A stretch of DNA of 64,000 nucleotides from Chloracidobacterium validum (GTDB lineage: Bacteria > Acidobacteriota > Blastocatellia > Chloracidobacteriales > Chloracidobacteriaceae), in assembly GCF_018304825.1 (NCBI RefSeq), contig NZ_CP072648.1, positions 1,471,501-1,535,500 on the forward strand, given 5' to 3'. How positions within the stretch are numbered: the first letter of the stretch is position 1; every line of letters begins with the position of its first letter. Made by a program: the position numbers and the translations under genes. A model generated the notes under the pieces. The model made no database searches. It was not told where the DNA came from and saw nothing but the letters and a program-made list of their open reading frames with translations. Positions 9,550 through 18,098 of this stretch are shown here, one piece after another.

Positions 9550-11163
9550 ATGACTGAGCCGCCCCAGATGCCGCCGTTGCCGAAAGAACGTTCGTCAGGC
9601 AGTCAACTGCATTTCTTCTACACGGCCCTGCGCCAGCTTGGGTGGCGCGCGCGGGGACGGCTCTTGCACATCCTATGGCTTGGGCTGGGCTTTGCCCTCC
9701 CCTATGCCATCCGCTCCTTGCGCGTGGGCAGCGCGCAGCCAACGTGGTGGGCGCGCAGCGTGCAGGCGCTCCTGCGCCGCACCGGACGGCCGCCGATTGC
9801 CGATGCCGCCTTTCACGCCGGACAGGCTGAACGCTTGTGCGCCATCCTGATCAAGCTGGGTCCGACCTTCATCAAGATCGGGCAAATGCTTTCCACGCGG
9901 ACTGACTTGCTCCCACTGGCCTACGTGCAGGCGCTCACGGTGCTGCAGGATGCCGTGCCGCCCTTTCCAACCGAGGTGGCTTGGCAGCGCATTGCAGAGG
10001 AGCTAGGCCAGCCGCCGCACGCGCTTTTTCGGCGCATCGAGCCGCGCCCGCTGGCCGCCGCGAGCCTGGGACAAGTCCACCGGGCCCAGTTGCCAGACGG
10101 CACGGACGTCGTTGTCAAAATTCAGCGTCCTAATTTGGCCGAGATTGTCCAGCTCGATTTTCAGGTGCTCAGGGTCGTGGCGGCCTATCTGGAGCGCCGC
10201 CCGACTTGGCTGGCGGGCGTCAAGGGAGCTGATTGGAGCGGCATCGTGGCCGAATTTGAGGCGATGCTGCACGAAGAAATGGACTATGAGCGCGAAATGG
10301 AAAACGCGGCGCAGTTTCGGCGGAACTTTGCCGGTTGGCGCCAGGAAGTTTACCTGCCGCGTATCTACCCGGAGCTATCGAGCCGGCATGTCATCACGAT
10401 GGAATACATTGCCGGCGTCAAGCCAACCGATGCCGAGCGCCTCCGCGCAGCCGGCTTCGACCCGCTCGAGAAAATGACGCTGCTCGTCCGCGCCTACCTC
10501 AAACAACTGCTCGAAGACGGCTTTTTTCATGCCGACCCGCACCCTGGCAACCTGCGCATCATGGCGGACGGCAAGCTTGCGTTTTTTGACTTCGGCATGG
10601 TTGGACGCATTACCGACGAGATGCGCCTTGGCCTCCTCGATGCTTTTTTTCACATCACTGACCGGGATTTGATGGGACTGGTTGGCGACGCCATTGCGCT
10701 GGGCTTTTTGCAACCCGGTTATGACCCGGTGGCATTCCGCGCGGCCGCCGAAGGCATTCTGGCCCAATACAAAGGCAAAAAGCTCTCGCAACTGACCTTC
10801 TCCGAACTCAACGCCACTGTGTCTGGCACGCTTTACGAATACCCGTTTCGCATTCCGGCCAGCTTTACGTTCGTGGTTCGGGCGCTGATGACGCTTGAAG
10901 GCATGGGGCAAAGTCTCAGCCCGACGTTCCATCTCTTTGAAGTGGCGCGCCCCCATGCCAAGGAGTTTCTGCTCAAACGGGCGACGGCTCATGTGCGCGA
11001 CCAAGTGATTGGCAAGCTACTGCGTGGCGAAGAGGTCAAGATTGGATGGGAGAAACTATGGAACGTCGCGCGTTTGGCTTACCGGACATACTTCAAGCGC
11101 CAACCGGCCGCGCTCCCGCCAGCCTCCAACGCCGCTGCGCCATCCGCGGCAACCAACCAGTGA
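9550..11163 (+). CDS. UbiB/ABC1 (AarF) family atypical kinase
   Basis: This is a 537-residue protein of the ABC1/UbiB kinase-like family, which supports quinone biosynthesis or lipid homeostasis. Recognisable blocks are the KxGQ motif in FIKIGQMLSTRTD (about residue 118), LAAASLGQVHRAQL (the Ala-rich loop that replaces the Gly-rich loop), the Lys in VVVKIQRPNL, the catalytic DPHPGNL, and FDFGMVGR replacing DFG. A long helical C-terminal segment follows; the last 20 residues are Ala/Pro-rich. The gene is convergent with hrpB and alone on its strand. ABC1 proteins are distributed widely, and its specific quinone or lipid role is not visible here. Confidence 0.93.
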   Translation: MTEPPQMPPLPKERSSGSQLHFFYTALRQLGWRARGRLLHILWLGLGFALPYAIRSLRVGSAQPTWWARSVQALLRRTGRPPIADAAFHAGQAERLCAILIKLGPTFIKIGQMLSTRTDLLPLAYVQALTVLQDAVPPFPTEVAWQRIAEELGQPPHALFRRIEPRPLAAASLGQVHRAQLPDGTDVVVKIQRPNLAEIVQLDFQVLRVVAAYLERRPTWLAGVKGADWSGIVAEFEAMLHEEMDYEREMENAAQFRRNFAGWRQEVYLPRIYPELSSRHVITMEYIAGVKPTDAERLRAAGFDPLEKMTLLVRAYLKQLLEDGFFHADPHPGNLRIMADGKLAFFDFGMVGRITDEMRLGLLDAFFHITDRDLMGLVGDAIALGFLQPGYDPVAFRAAAEGILAQYKGKKLSQLTFSELNATVSGTLYEYPFRIPASFTFVVRALMTLEGMGQSLSPTFHLFEVARPHAKEFLLKRATAHVRDQVIGKLLRGEEVKIGWEKLWNVARLAYRTYFKRQPAALPPASNAAAPSAATNQ

Positions 11164-11265
11164 GCATCCGCCTAAAGCGTCGGTGTCGCCAACCGTCCGC
11201 CCACAAAAACCATTTGAAAAAACCATTTGGAAGCTTGGACCCACAGCCAAGACGGTGTTTCCACG

Positions 11266-13764
11266 TCACCTTGGGCGCGGCTGACCATCATCGCCAATTT
11301 CAGGAAAAGCATGCTTGGGATAACGCCGGGCAAGTTGCGGGCGCAGCTCGCGGTACGCCCGCTTCCAAAACCCACCGAGATCGGTCGTTACCTGTATGGG
11401 GCGACGATTCGGCGCGAGTAGGTGCAATGTCAACGGCATCCGTCCGCCAGCGATGCGCGGCGTTTCAACCAACCCGAAGAAATCTTGAATCGGGGCGGCA
11501 ACATACGGCAACTGTCCATCCGTGGGATACACAATGGACGTTCGGCGGCGGCCAAACGGCAGGCTCTCCGGCGCAAGCCGGTCAAGTTGCTGGCGCTGTG
11601 CCGGCGTCAGTTGCATCAGCAAGTGCTCGGCTAAACCGCGGGCCAGCAAAACGCGCCTGACCTCTTCCACCGTCCTGCACCCCAGACACAGGGTTGCGGC
11701 GGCAGCCCAGACCGCATCATCGGTGAACGGCTTGAGTCCAGCTTCAGGAACTTGTGCAGCAACAAAGGCCAGCCGGGCTTGAAGGCGCTCCAGTGCCCGC
11801 CCGATGGCGTCGGCTTGCCGAGCATCGGCGCGCAGATGTTCAACCAAAAGCCGAGCGGCCGTTTCCGGCTCAACGGTTGGCAGGACTTGCTCCTCAAGCA
11901 GGACGCCATCATACCGCAGGCGGCGGCGCCGGACGATCCGCCCGTCGGCGCGAAGCTCATGGGTGTCCGTTTCTTCAATCGCGTCAAAAAACAGCTCCAA
12001 CAACCAATCGGATTCAATGCGGCTGGCGAGGCGAATGAGCGTCGTTCCATCGGCTTGGGTTTCGGCATCCAGCGCCAGCGCGAGTTCGGCAGTCGTGACG
12101 ACACTTGACGGCGCAAGTCGGGCTTGTCCACCGCTCGGCAAGACCATCTCACGTTCGCCCTCCACGCGGCGACGCAACCGCCCAACGCGATCTGGGAAAG
12201 CTACCAGCAGGCAGCGTTCCAGCAATGTGTCCCGGTCGGACTGAGCCGGGCGGTCCGACCTCGGCAGCGGTGGTAGTCGCCGCGCCAGTCCCACGAGCTG
12301 CCGTTCGGCGCGGCGCACCCGGGCGACGGTTGCCGGGTCATTGGCCGTTTCAAAGGTGTCCAACAACGCCAAGACATCAGACTCCCCGTACCCGCCCTGC
12401 GGTGTTGGCGCGGCGCGGACATCACGCTCCCCAAGCAAGGCGGCAACCCGGCAGGCTTCCGCCTCGATGCCGTAGCGTTTGCCCTCCACAATTAGGCGCG
12501 CCAAGCGGGGCGTCGTCGGCAACGCCAGCATGGCGCGGCCGATGGGCGTTAGCGCATTCCCTTCGAGCGCCCCAAGCCGATGCAACACCTGCTCCGCCAG
12601 GCCAAGCGCGGCTTCACCCGGCGACTCAAACCATGGAAACGCCGGCCAATCGTGGACGCCGGCCGCCCGTAGCTCCAAAACAGCTTCGGCCAAATCCGTC
12701 CGGTGAATTTCCGGTGTCTCGAAAGCCGGCCGCAAGTTGAAATCCGCTTCGGTGTAAAGCCGTAGGCAATGCCCTGGCCGCGTCCGGCCCGCCCGTCCGG
12801 CTCGCTGGACGGCCGAAGCTTGCGCGACACGACCAGTCGTCGCCTGGGGAAAGCCGGTCCAGGGCGAATGCTCAACCCGCCGAACCAGACCGGAATCAAT
12901 GACGACGGCGATGTTTTCAATCGTAATGGCCGACTCGGCCACGTTTGTCGCCAACACCACCTTGCGGCGCGCGCTGGGCTGCGTGGCGGCATCTTGTTCT
13001 GCCGCCGGCAACGCGGCATGAAGCGCATGCAGCGCCAAATCATGACGCGCTGCCACCGGCGCGCAGGCGCGCAAGCCGGCCCGAATGTCGGCCATCCCCG
13101 GCAGGAAAACCAGCATGTCACCATCTGAGGTCTCCCGCGCAAAGCGTTCGACGGCGGCCGCGACGCGGTGGGACAGTGGTGCGGAGCTTTCCGCTGGGGC
13201 GTGCTCGATGACAACCGGAAACGTCCGACCGGGCACGGCAATCACCGGCGCCTGGTCGAGGAAGGCCGCCACGCGCTCGGCGTCCAGCGTCGCCGACATC
13301 ACGACGAGCTTCAAGTCAGGCCGTGACTGAAGCTGTAACTGGCGAATGCGTGCCAGTGCTAGGTCGGTTGACAAGTGGCGCTCGTGAAACTCGTCAATGA
13401 CCACCAAGCCCGTTCCACGCAAGGTCGGATCAGCGAGCAGACGCCGTGTCAGCAGCCCATCCGTGACAAAGCGCAACCGCGTCGCCGGGCCGGTTCGGTC
13501 GTCGAAGCGCACCGTGTAACCGATGGTCTGGCCGACAGTTTCACCTCGCGCCTGGGCAACGAAGCGGGCCGCCATCCGAGCCGCCAGGCGACGCGGCACG
13601 ACCACGACGATGTCGCCCGCCCCGGCGAGGCCAGCCTCCAGAAAGGCGGCCGGGGCGCGCGTCGTTTTTCCTGCGCCGGGAGCCGCTTGCAAGACAAGCC
13701 GACCGGCCGCGCGCAGGGTTTCCACGATGGTTGGCAGGTAAGCCTCAATCGGAAGCAAGCTCAC
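11266..13764 (-). CDS. hrpB: ATP-dependent RNA helicase HrpB
   Basis: This 832-residue DEAH-box helicase has Walker A APGAGKTT (28-35), the box DEFH (124-127) in place of DEAH, and SAT in VVMSATLDAERV. Motif VI lies in VAQASAVQRAGRAGRTRPG. The C-terminal half has the HrpB-specific region ending in YRELRPQLARRYPKHAFPE, close to the usual C-terminus (about 830 residues), which separates HrpB from HrpA. HrpB function is poorly defined in bacteria; RNA remodelling is likely. It is a single gene, convergent with the ubiB-like gene. Confidence 0.95.
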   Translation of the reverse strand: MSLLPIEAYLPTIVETLRAAGRLVLQAAPGAGKTTRAPAAFLEAGLAGAGDIVVVVPRRLAARMAARFVAQARGETVGQTIGYTVRFDDRTGPATRLRFVTDGLLTRRLLADPTLRGTGLVVIDEFHERHLSTDLALARIRQLQLQSRPDLKLVVMSATLDAERVAAFLDQAPVIAVPGRTFPVVIEHAPAESSAPLSHRVAAAVERFARETSDGDMLVFLPGMADIRAGLRACAPVAARHDLALHALHAALPAAEQDAATQPSARRKVVLATNVAESAITIENIAVVIDSGLVRRVEHSPWTGFPQATTGRVAQASAVQRAGRAGRTRPGHCLRLYTEADFNLRPAFETPEIHRTDLAEAVLELRAAGVHDWPAFPWFESPGEAALGLAEQVLHRLGALEGNALTPIGRAMLALPTTPRLARLIVEGKRYGIEAEACRVAALLGERDVRAAPTPQGGYGESDVLALLDTFETANDPATVARVRRAERQLVGLARRLPPLPRSDRPAQSDRDTLLERCLLVAFPDRVGRLRRRVEGEREMVLPSGGQARLAPSSVVTTAELALALDAETQADGTTLIRLASRIESDWLLELFFDAIEETDTHELRADGRIVRRRRLRYDGVLLEEQVLPTVEPETAARLLVEHLRADARQADAIGRALERLQARLAFVAAQVPEAGLKPFTDDAVWAAAATLCLGCRTVEEVRRVLLARGLAEHLLMQLTPAQRQQLDRLAPESLPFGRRRTSIVYPTDGQLPYVAAPIQDFFGLVETPRIAGGRMPLTLHLLAPNRRPIQVTTDLGGFWKRAYRELRPQLARRYPKHAFPEIGDDGQPRPR

Positions 13765-13881
13765 GGGCAGGGATTGTCACCTCGTTATGGATGCATCTCC
13801 CGCTTTCGGCCGGCATCGTTTCCGGCTATTGTCCGCAGATGCATCACACCTGATTCCATCACTGGAGAGCGTTTGTCGTCC

Positions 13882-16086
13882 ATGTACAGAAAACTCATCG
13901 CCGGAGGCTTGGCGCTTGCCTTGTCTTCCGGTTGGCTCATTGCCCCCACGCGGGCAGAAGAAGGCATGTGGCTGCCGGATACGGTCAGCACCCTCCCGCT
14001 CGCCAAAATGCGCGCCAAAGGGTTTACCCTCAAGCCCGAAGATATTTACAACCCCAACGGGCCAAGCCTCAAGGATGCGATTGTCATCATTGACGGCGGC
14101 ACTGGCGAGTTTGTCTCACCGGAGGGGCTTGTGCTCACCAACCATCACGTTGCGTTTGACGGCATCGCCAGTCTGAGCACGCCGGAAAAAGACTACGTCG
14201 CCAACGGCTTCGTGGCCAAAAATCGGTCGGAAGAACTGCCGACACCAGGCTACACCGTCCAGGTGCTCGACATCATCAAGGATGTCACCTCGGAAATCCT
14301 CGCCGGCGTGACGCCCGACATGCCGGCGGCCGAGCGGGAAAAACAAATCGCTGCCAATCGCAAAAAGGTCGTTGACGCCCAGGCACAACCAAATCGCCAG
14401 GCCCAGGTCGTCGAGATGAACAGCGGCCTGCAATTTTACCTCTATGTCTATGACGTGTTCCCGGATGTGCGGATGGTCTATGCCCCACCCAAGGACATCG
14501 GCTACTACGGCGGCGACCCGGACAACTTCGAGTGGCCGCGCCACTGTGGAGATTTCACCTTTTTCCGAGTCTATGCCAACAAGGACAACCGTCCGGCGGC
14601 TTACGCCAAGGACAACGTTCCCTATCGTCCGAAGAAGCATCTGACCATTTCGATGTCTGGCTACAAGGAAGGCGACTTCACGATGGTGATGGGCTACCCC
14701 GGACGGACGAACCGTTACCGTGAAGCCTCGTCCGTCGAAACCAATGAGCGCATTCAGATTCCGCTGTTGATTGACTTCTTTTCCGGTCAGATTGCGGCGC
14801 TGGAAGAAGCGGCCAAAGCCGACCGCAAGACGGCATTGGCCCTGGCGTCGCAGATTTTTGGTCTGAGCAACTCACTCAAAGCCTACCAGGGCGCGCAGCG
14901 GACGCTGCGCCGGGTGCAGTTCCTCGAACGCCGTCGCAAGGAGGAGGCCGCGCTGGCGCAATTCATTGCCAGTACCCCAGATAACCAGGCCAAGTACGGC
15001 ACTGTCATTTCGCAGTTGACCACGCTCAACGAGGAATATCGTCCATTTGTGGCAACGGACTTTCTGTTGCCACGGATACCCGGCTTCGTCAGTCAAGTCG
15101 CCGGCGTCGCCAATCTCGCTGTTGCCCGTGCCGTGGACGCCGAAAAGCCAGCCGGTGAGCGAAATGCCCAGTTGGAAGCTCAGGCCAATCGGGTCAAAGC
15201 CTTTGTCCCGACACTCTTCCGGGAGCGCAACCTAGCGCTCGAACGACAACGGCTGGTCGCGCTCTTCGAGTTGGCCGACAAGCAGCCGCAAGGCGCGCGC
15301 GTCGCGTTTCTCGACAAACAGTTTGAAGGCAAAACCGGCGACGCACGCGCGGCTGCCCAACGGGAACTCGCCCAGCGCATCATCGAGTCGCCCTACTACG
15401 ACACGCCAGGGCGGCTTCAAGTGCTGTTTGAGCTGTCGGCAGCGCAGATCAAAAGCCTCGATGACCCAGGCCTCAACTTCTTGCTCGCGCTCGCGCCAGA
15501 GGCGGAGGCGTCCCGCAAGCGCGGCGAACGCTACAACACGGAAGTCAGCCCCCTGCGCGCGCGCTACATTGCGGCACTGGCCGCCAGTCGCGGCAATCAA
15601 CCGTTCTACCCAGACGCCAACCGGACGCTGCGGTTTACCTACGGCGAGGTCAAGGGCTACACGCCCAAGGATGGGGCGACGTATCGCTACTACACGACGC
15701 TCTTCGGCGTTGTCGAAAAGGATCGTGGCGTTGATCCATTCGCCGCGCCCAAGGCCGTCATTGACTTGCACCGGCGGAAAGACCACGGGCGCTATGCTGA
15801 ACCCCGTTTCGGCGACGTGCCCGTGAATTTCCTCTCGACCAATGACATCATTGGCGGTAATTCGGGAAGCCCGATTCTCAACGGGCGGGGTGAGATCATC
15901 GGCGTCGTCTTCGATGGGAACTTTGAAGGGCTGGGCAATGACTTTCTCTATGACTACGACGCGCAACGGACGATTAGCGTGGATATCCGCTATGTGCTGT
16001 TTTTGACCGAGAAAATGGCCGGCGCGGATTACCTGTTCAAGGAAATGACGTTCGCCCCGGCAAGCAACGCCGCGCCGCGCCGGTAA
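13882..16086 (+). CDS. Exported S46 family serine peptidase (dipeptidyl-peptidase 7/11 type)
   Basis: This is a 734-residue protein from the ATG at 13882. A signal peptide covers residues 1-25 (GGLALALSSGWLIAPTRA). The S46 hallmarks are present: MWLPDTV near the mature N-terminus, the catalytic His in LTNHHVAFDG (residues about 85-94), the Asp block GGDPDNFEWPRH, and the Ser in IIGGNSGSPILNGRGEI. S46 enzymes remove dipeptides from oligopeptides in the periplasm and help asaccharolytic or heterotrophic growth on protein. The gene is followed by another serine peptidase gene (S55), 57 bp downstream. Confidence 0.95.
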   Translation: MYRKLIAGGLALALSSGWLIAPTRAEEGMWLPDTVSTLPLAKMRAKGFTLKPEDIYNPNGPSLKDAIVIIDGGTGEFVSPEGLVLTNHHVAFDGIASLSTPEKDYVANGFVAKNRSEELPTPGYTVQVLDIIKDVTSEILAGVTPDMPAAEREKQIAANRKKVVDAQAQPNRQAQVVEMNSGLQFYLYVYDVFPDVRMVYAPPKDIGYYGGDPDNFEWPRHCGDFTFFRVYANKDNRPAAYAKDNVPYRPKKHLTISMSGYKEGDFTMVMGYPGRTNRYREASSVETNERIQIPLLIDFFSGQIAALEEAAKADRKTALALASQIFGLSNSLKAYQGAQRTLRRVQFLERRRKEEAALAQFIASTPDNQAKYGTVISQLTTLNEEYRPFVATDFLLPRIPGFVSQVAGVANLAVARAVDAEKPAGERNAQLEAQANRVKAFVPTLFRERNLALERQRLVALFELADKQPQGARVAFLDKQFEGKTGDARAAAQRELAQRIIESPYYDTPGRLQVLFELSAAQIKSLDDPGLNFLLALAPEAEASRKRGERYNTEVSPLRARYIAALAASRGNQPFYPDANRTLRFTYGEVKGYTPKDGATYRYYTTLFGVVEKDRGVDPFAAPKAVIDLHRRKDHGRYAEPRFGDVPVNFLSTNDIIGGNSGSPILNGRGEIIGVVFDGNFEGLGNDFLYDYDAQRTISVDIRYVLFLTEKMAGADYLFKEMTFAPASNAAPRR

Positions 16087-16143
16087 GCTCGGCGTGGTGG
16101 CCCAGGCAAGTACCTGATGGCTGCATAGATGATGGAGGTTGGC

Positions 16144-18027
16144 ATGATGATGAGGCGTACCGTGTGGCAGGGACTGTGTTGGTTGGTCTATGTCGTCCTG
16201 ACCGGCGGCCTTGGACTGGGGCATGAATCTGGTCGCGGAACGCCCGTAGCGCACAACGCGGTGACGGACGCGACCCGCTCCGCGTTGCGCATCACGGCCG
16301 ATGATCCGCGTTTCTTTCCCCTCTCGGCCATTCGTCCCGGACTGGTGGGCGTTGGCCGGACGGTGTTTCAAGGCGACCGCGTCGAGGAATTTGGCGTTGA
16401 AGTGCTTGGGATTTTACCCGGCACGCCTAACCCCAAACAGTCGTTTGTCGTCGCGCGCCTGACCGGCTCAAACGTCGAACGAACGCTGGTCTTTGCCGGC
16501 ATGAGCGGCAGTCCGGTCTTTATCGAGGGCAAGCTGGTTGGGGCAGTATCAGCGGCCTTTGCCTTTGCCAAGGAGCCGATTGCCCTCATCATGCCGATCG
16601 CCCACATGATTGAAGTGTTTGCCGAAAGCGACCAACCATCGCTGGCGCGGCAAACGAATCCCAATGCGCCAATTCCGGTTGACGCGGCGGCAGCGGCCCA
16701 TCTGCCTGGACTGCGCGACGTTTGGCGGGACGGTGGGGCTTTTCTACCGATTGCGACGCCGCTGGCCGCGGCTGGATTCCCGATGGATGTGCTGACTCCC
16801 TTCAGCCCGACCTTCGAGCGGATGGGATTCCGCGTGGTCAGTGGCGGCAGCGCCCCGGCCCAGCCGGCGGCGCTGGGTTCCATTACGCCGGAAACCCTTG
16901 CCCCAGGGCGTACGGTATCCGTTGACCTCATGCGTGGCGATTTCGGCCTGAGCGCATCCGGGACGGTGACTTGGCGCGAGGGCGATGACATTCTGGCCTT
17001 TGGCCATCCCTTCTTCAGTCCGGGCGGGATTGGTGGCGTCAGTTTCCCGATGTCAGAAGGTGAGGTCGTGACGGTCATTCCCAACGTCGGCAACTCCTTC
17101 AAGTTGACGGTTCCCAAAGCCCCGGTCGGCGCGATGACCCAGGATCGGTCGGCCGCTATCCGTGGGCGACTCGGCGTTGCGGCCCCGATGATTCCCGTGA
17201 CGGTCGAAGTCAAAAGTGCCTTGGGCGCGGCGCGGCGGTATCACTTTGAAATTGTCGAAGATGCCTTCCTCTCGCCCATTCTGGCGAACATCGGCGTTGC
17301 CGCCAGCCTGACGACGACCGAACGGAGCATTGGCGAAGCGACACTCCGCGCGGAGGGCCGAATTGAGCTGGACGGCGCCGCGCCCATTCGCTTTGCCCGC
17401 TCGATTGCGTCAAATTTCAGTCCGGCGACCGGCGTCGGCATCAGCGTGGCACAACCCCTGGCGACGCTGCTCAACAGTGGACTTGCCCAGGGCAAAGTGC
17501 GCGCCATTCATGTCACCGTGACGGCGCGTGACGCACGCCTCAATGCGGCGCTTGAAGGTCTATGGGCGGATCGGCTGCGGGTGCAACGGGGTGAGACCAT
17601 CCACTTGACCCTCCTGGCGCGCAATGCTTCGGGTCAGACCCTGGTCGAGCGCGTTGCGGTGACCATTCCGGCGGATGCCCGGCCCGGCCCGGTTACGCTG
17701 CTGGTTGGCGATGGGCGCGCCATGGACACGCTCGACCCGATGAGCATTGGAAACGCCCAAACCCTCGGACAACTCGCGGCGGCGCTCAATCGCCTGCATC
17801 GGCCGGATCGGCTGTACGTTCGGCTGTATCGCAGTGAATCCGGGGCCGTCATCGGCGATGAAGCCATGCCGGCGCTCCCGGCATCCTACTTGGCGACGGT
17901 GAGCAGCTCACGCATCCGCACGGAAGGGCGCGCGCTGACGACCCTGACGCTCCTGAAACAGGAACTCCCCCCTGGCGAATGTGATGTGAGCGGTCGCCAG
18001 CAGCTCGACCTTGAAATCTTGCCGTAG
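16144..18027 (+). CDS. Exported SpoIVB-type (S55) serine peptidase domain protein
   Basis: This is a 627-residue protein. The start is ATG 16144 (the first of three consecutive ATGs), five bases after GGAGG; an upstream in-frame ATG at 16129 is possible. A hydrophobic signal follows (GLCWLVYVVLTGGLGL). The S55 domain reads IRPGLVGVGRTVFQG, then FAGMSGSPVFIEGKLVGAV, with the likely catalytic Ser in GMSGSP. IALIMPIAHMIEVF and GDDILAFGHPFFSPGG match the later conserved blocks of SpoIVB-domain proteins. In sporulating Firmicutes SpoIVB signals across the forespore membrane; in non-sporulators such as Acidobacteriota its relatives are secreted proteins of unknown substrate. The second half is beta-rich and unassigned. 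Confidence 0.85.
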   Translation: MMMRRTVWQGLCWLVYVVLTGGLGLGHESGRGTPVAHNAVTDATRSALRITADDPRFFPLSAIRPGLVGVGRTVFQGDRVEEFGVEVLGILPGTPNPKQSFVVARLTGSNVERTLVFAGMSGSPVFIEGKLVGAVSAAFAFAKEPIALIMPIAHMIEVFAESDQPSLARQTNPNAPIPVDAAAAAHLPGLRDVWRDGGAFLPIATPLAAAGFPMDVLTPFSPTFERMGFRVVSGGSAPAQPAALGSITPETLAPGRTVSVDLMRGDFGLSASGTVTWREGDDILAFGHPFFSPGGIGGVSFPMSEGEVVTVIPNVGNSFKLTVPKAPVGAMTQDRSAAIRGRLGVAAPMIPVTVEVKSALGAARRYHFEIVEDAFLSPILANIGVAASLTTTERSIGEATLRAEGRIELDGAAPIRFARSIASNFSPATGVGISVAQPLATLLNSGLAQGKVRAIHVTVTARDARLNAALEGLWADRLRVQRGETIHLTLLARNASGQTLVERVAVTIPADARPGPVTLLVGDGRAMDTLDPMSIGNAQTLGQLAAALNRLHRPDRLYVRLYRSESGAVIGDEAMPALPASYLATVSSSRIRTEGRALTTLTLLKQELPPGECDVSGRQQLDLEILP

Positions 18028-18098
18028 CCATCCTGGCGCGCTGCGTGGGTTCCCGCCCTTGGGGAGGCGCACCAAAACTGATACGGAGGAAACCATCG

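Noticed and set aside
15232-16371. 379-codon minus-strand frame opposite the S46 and S55 genes
   Set aside because: It covers the end of one gene, the gap and the start of another, and lacks family features.
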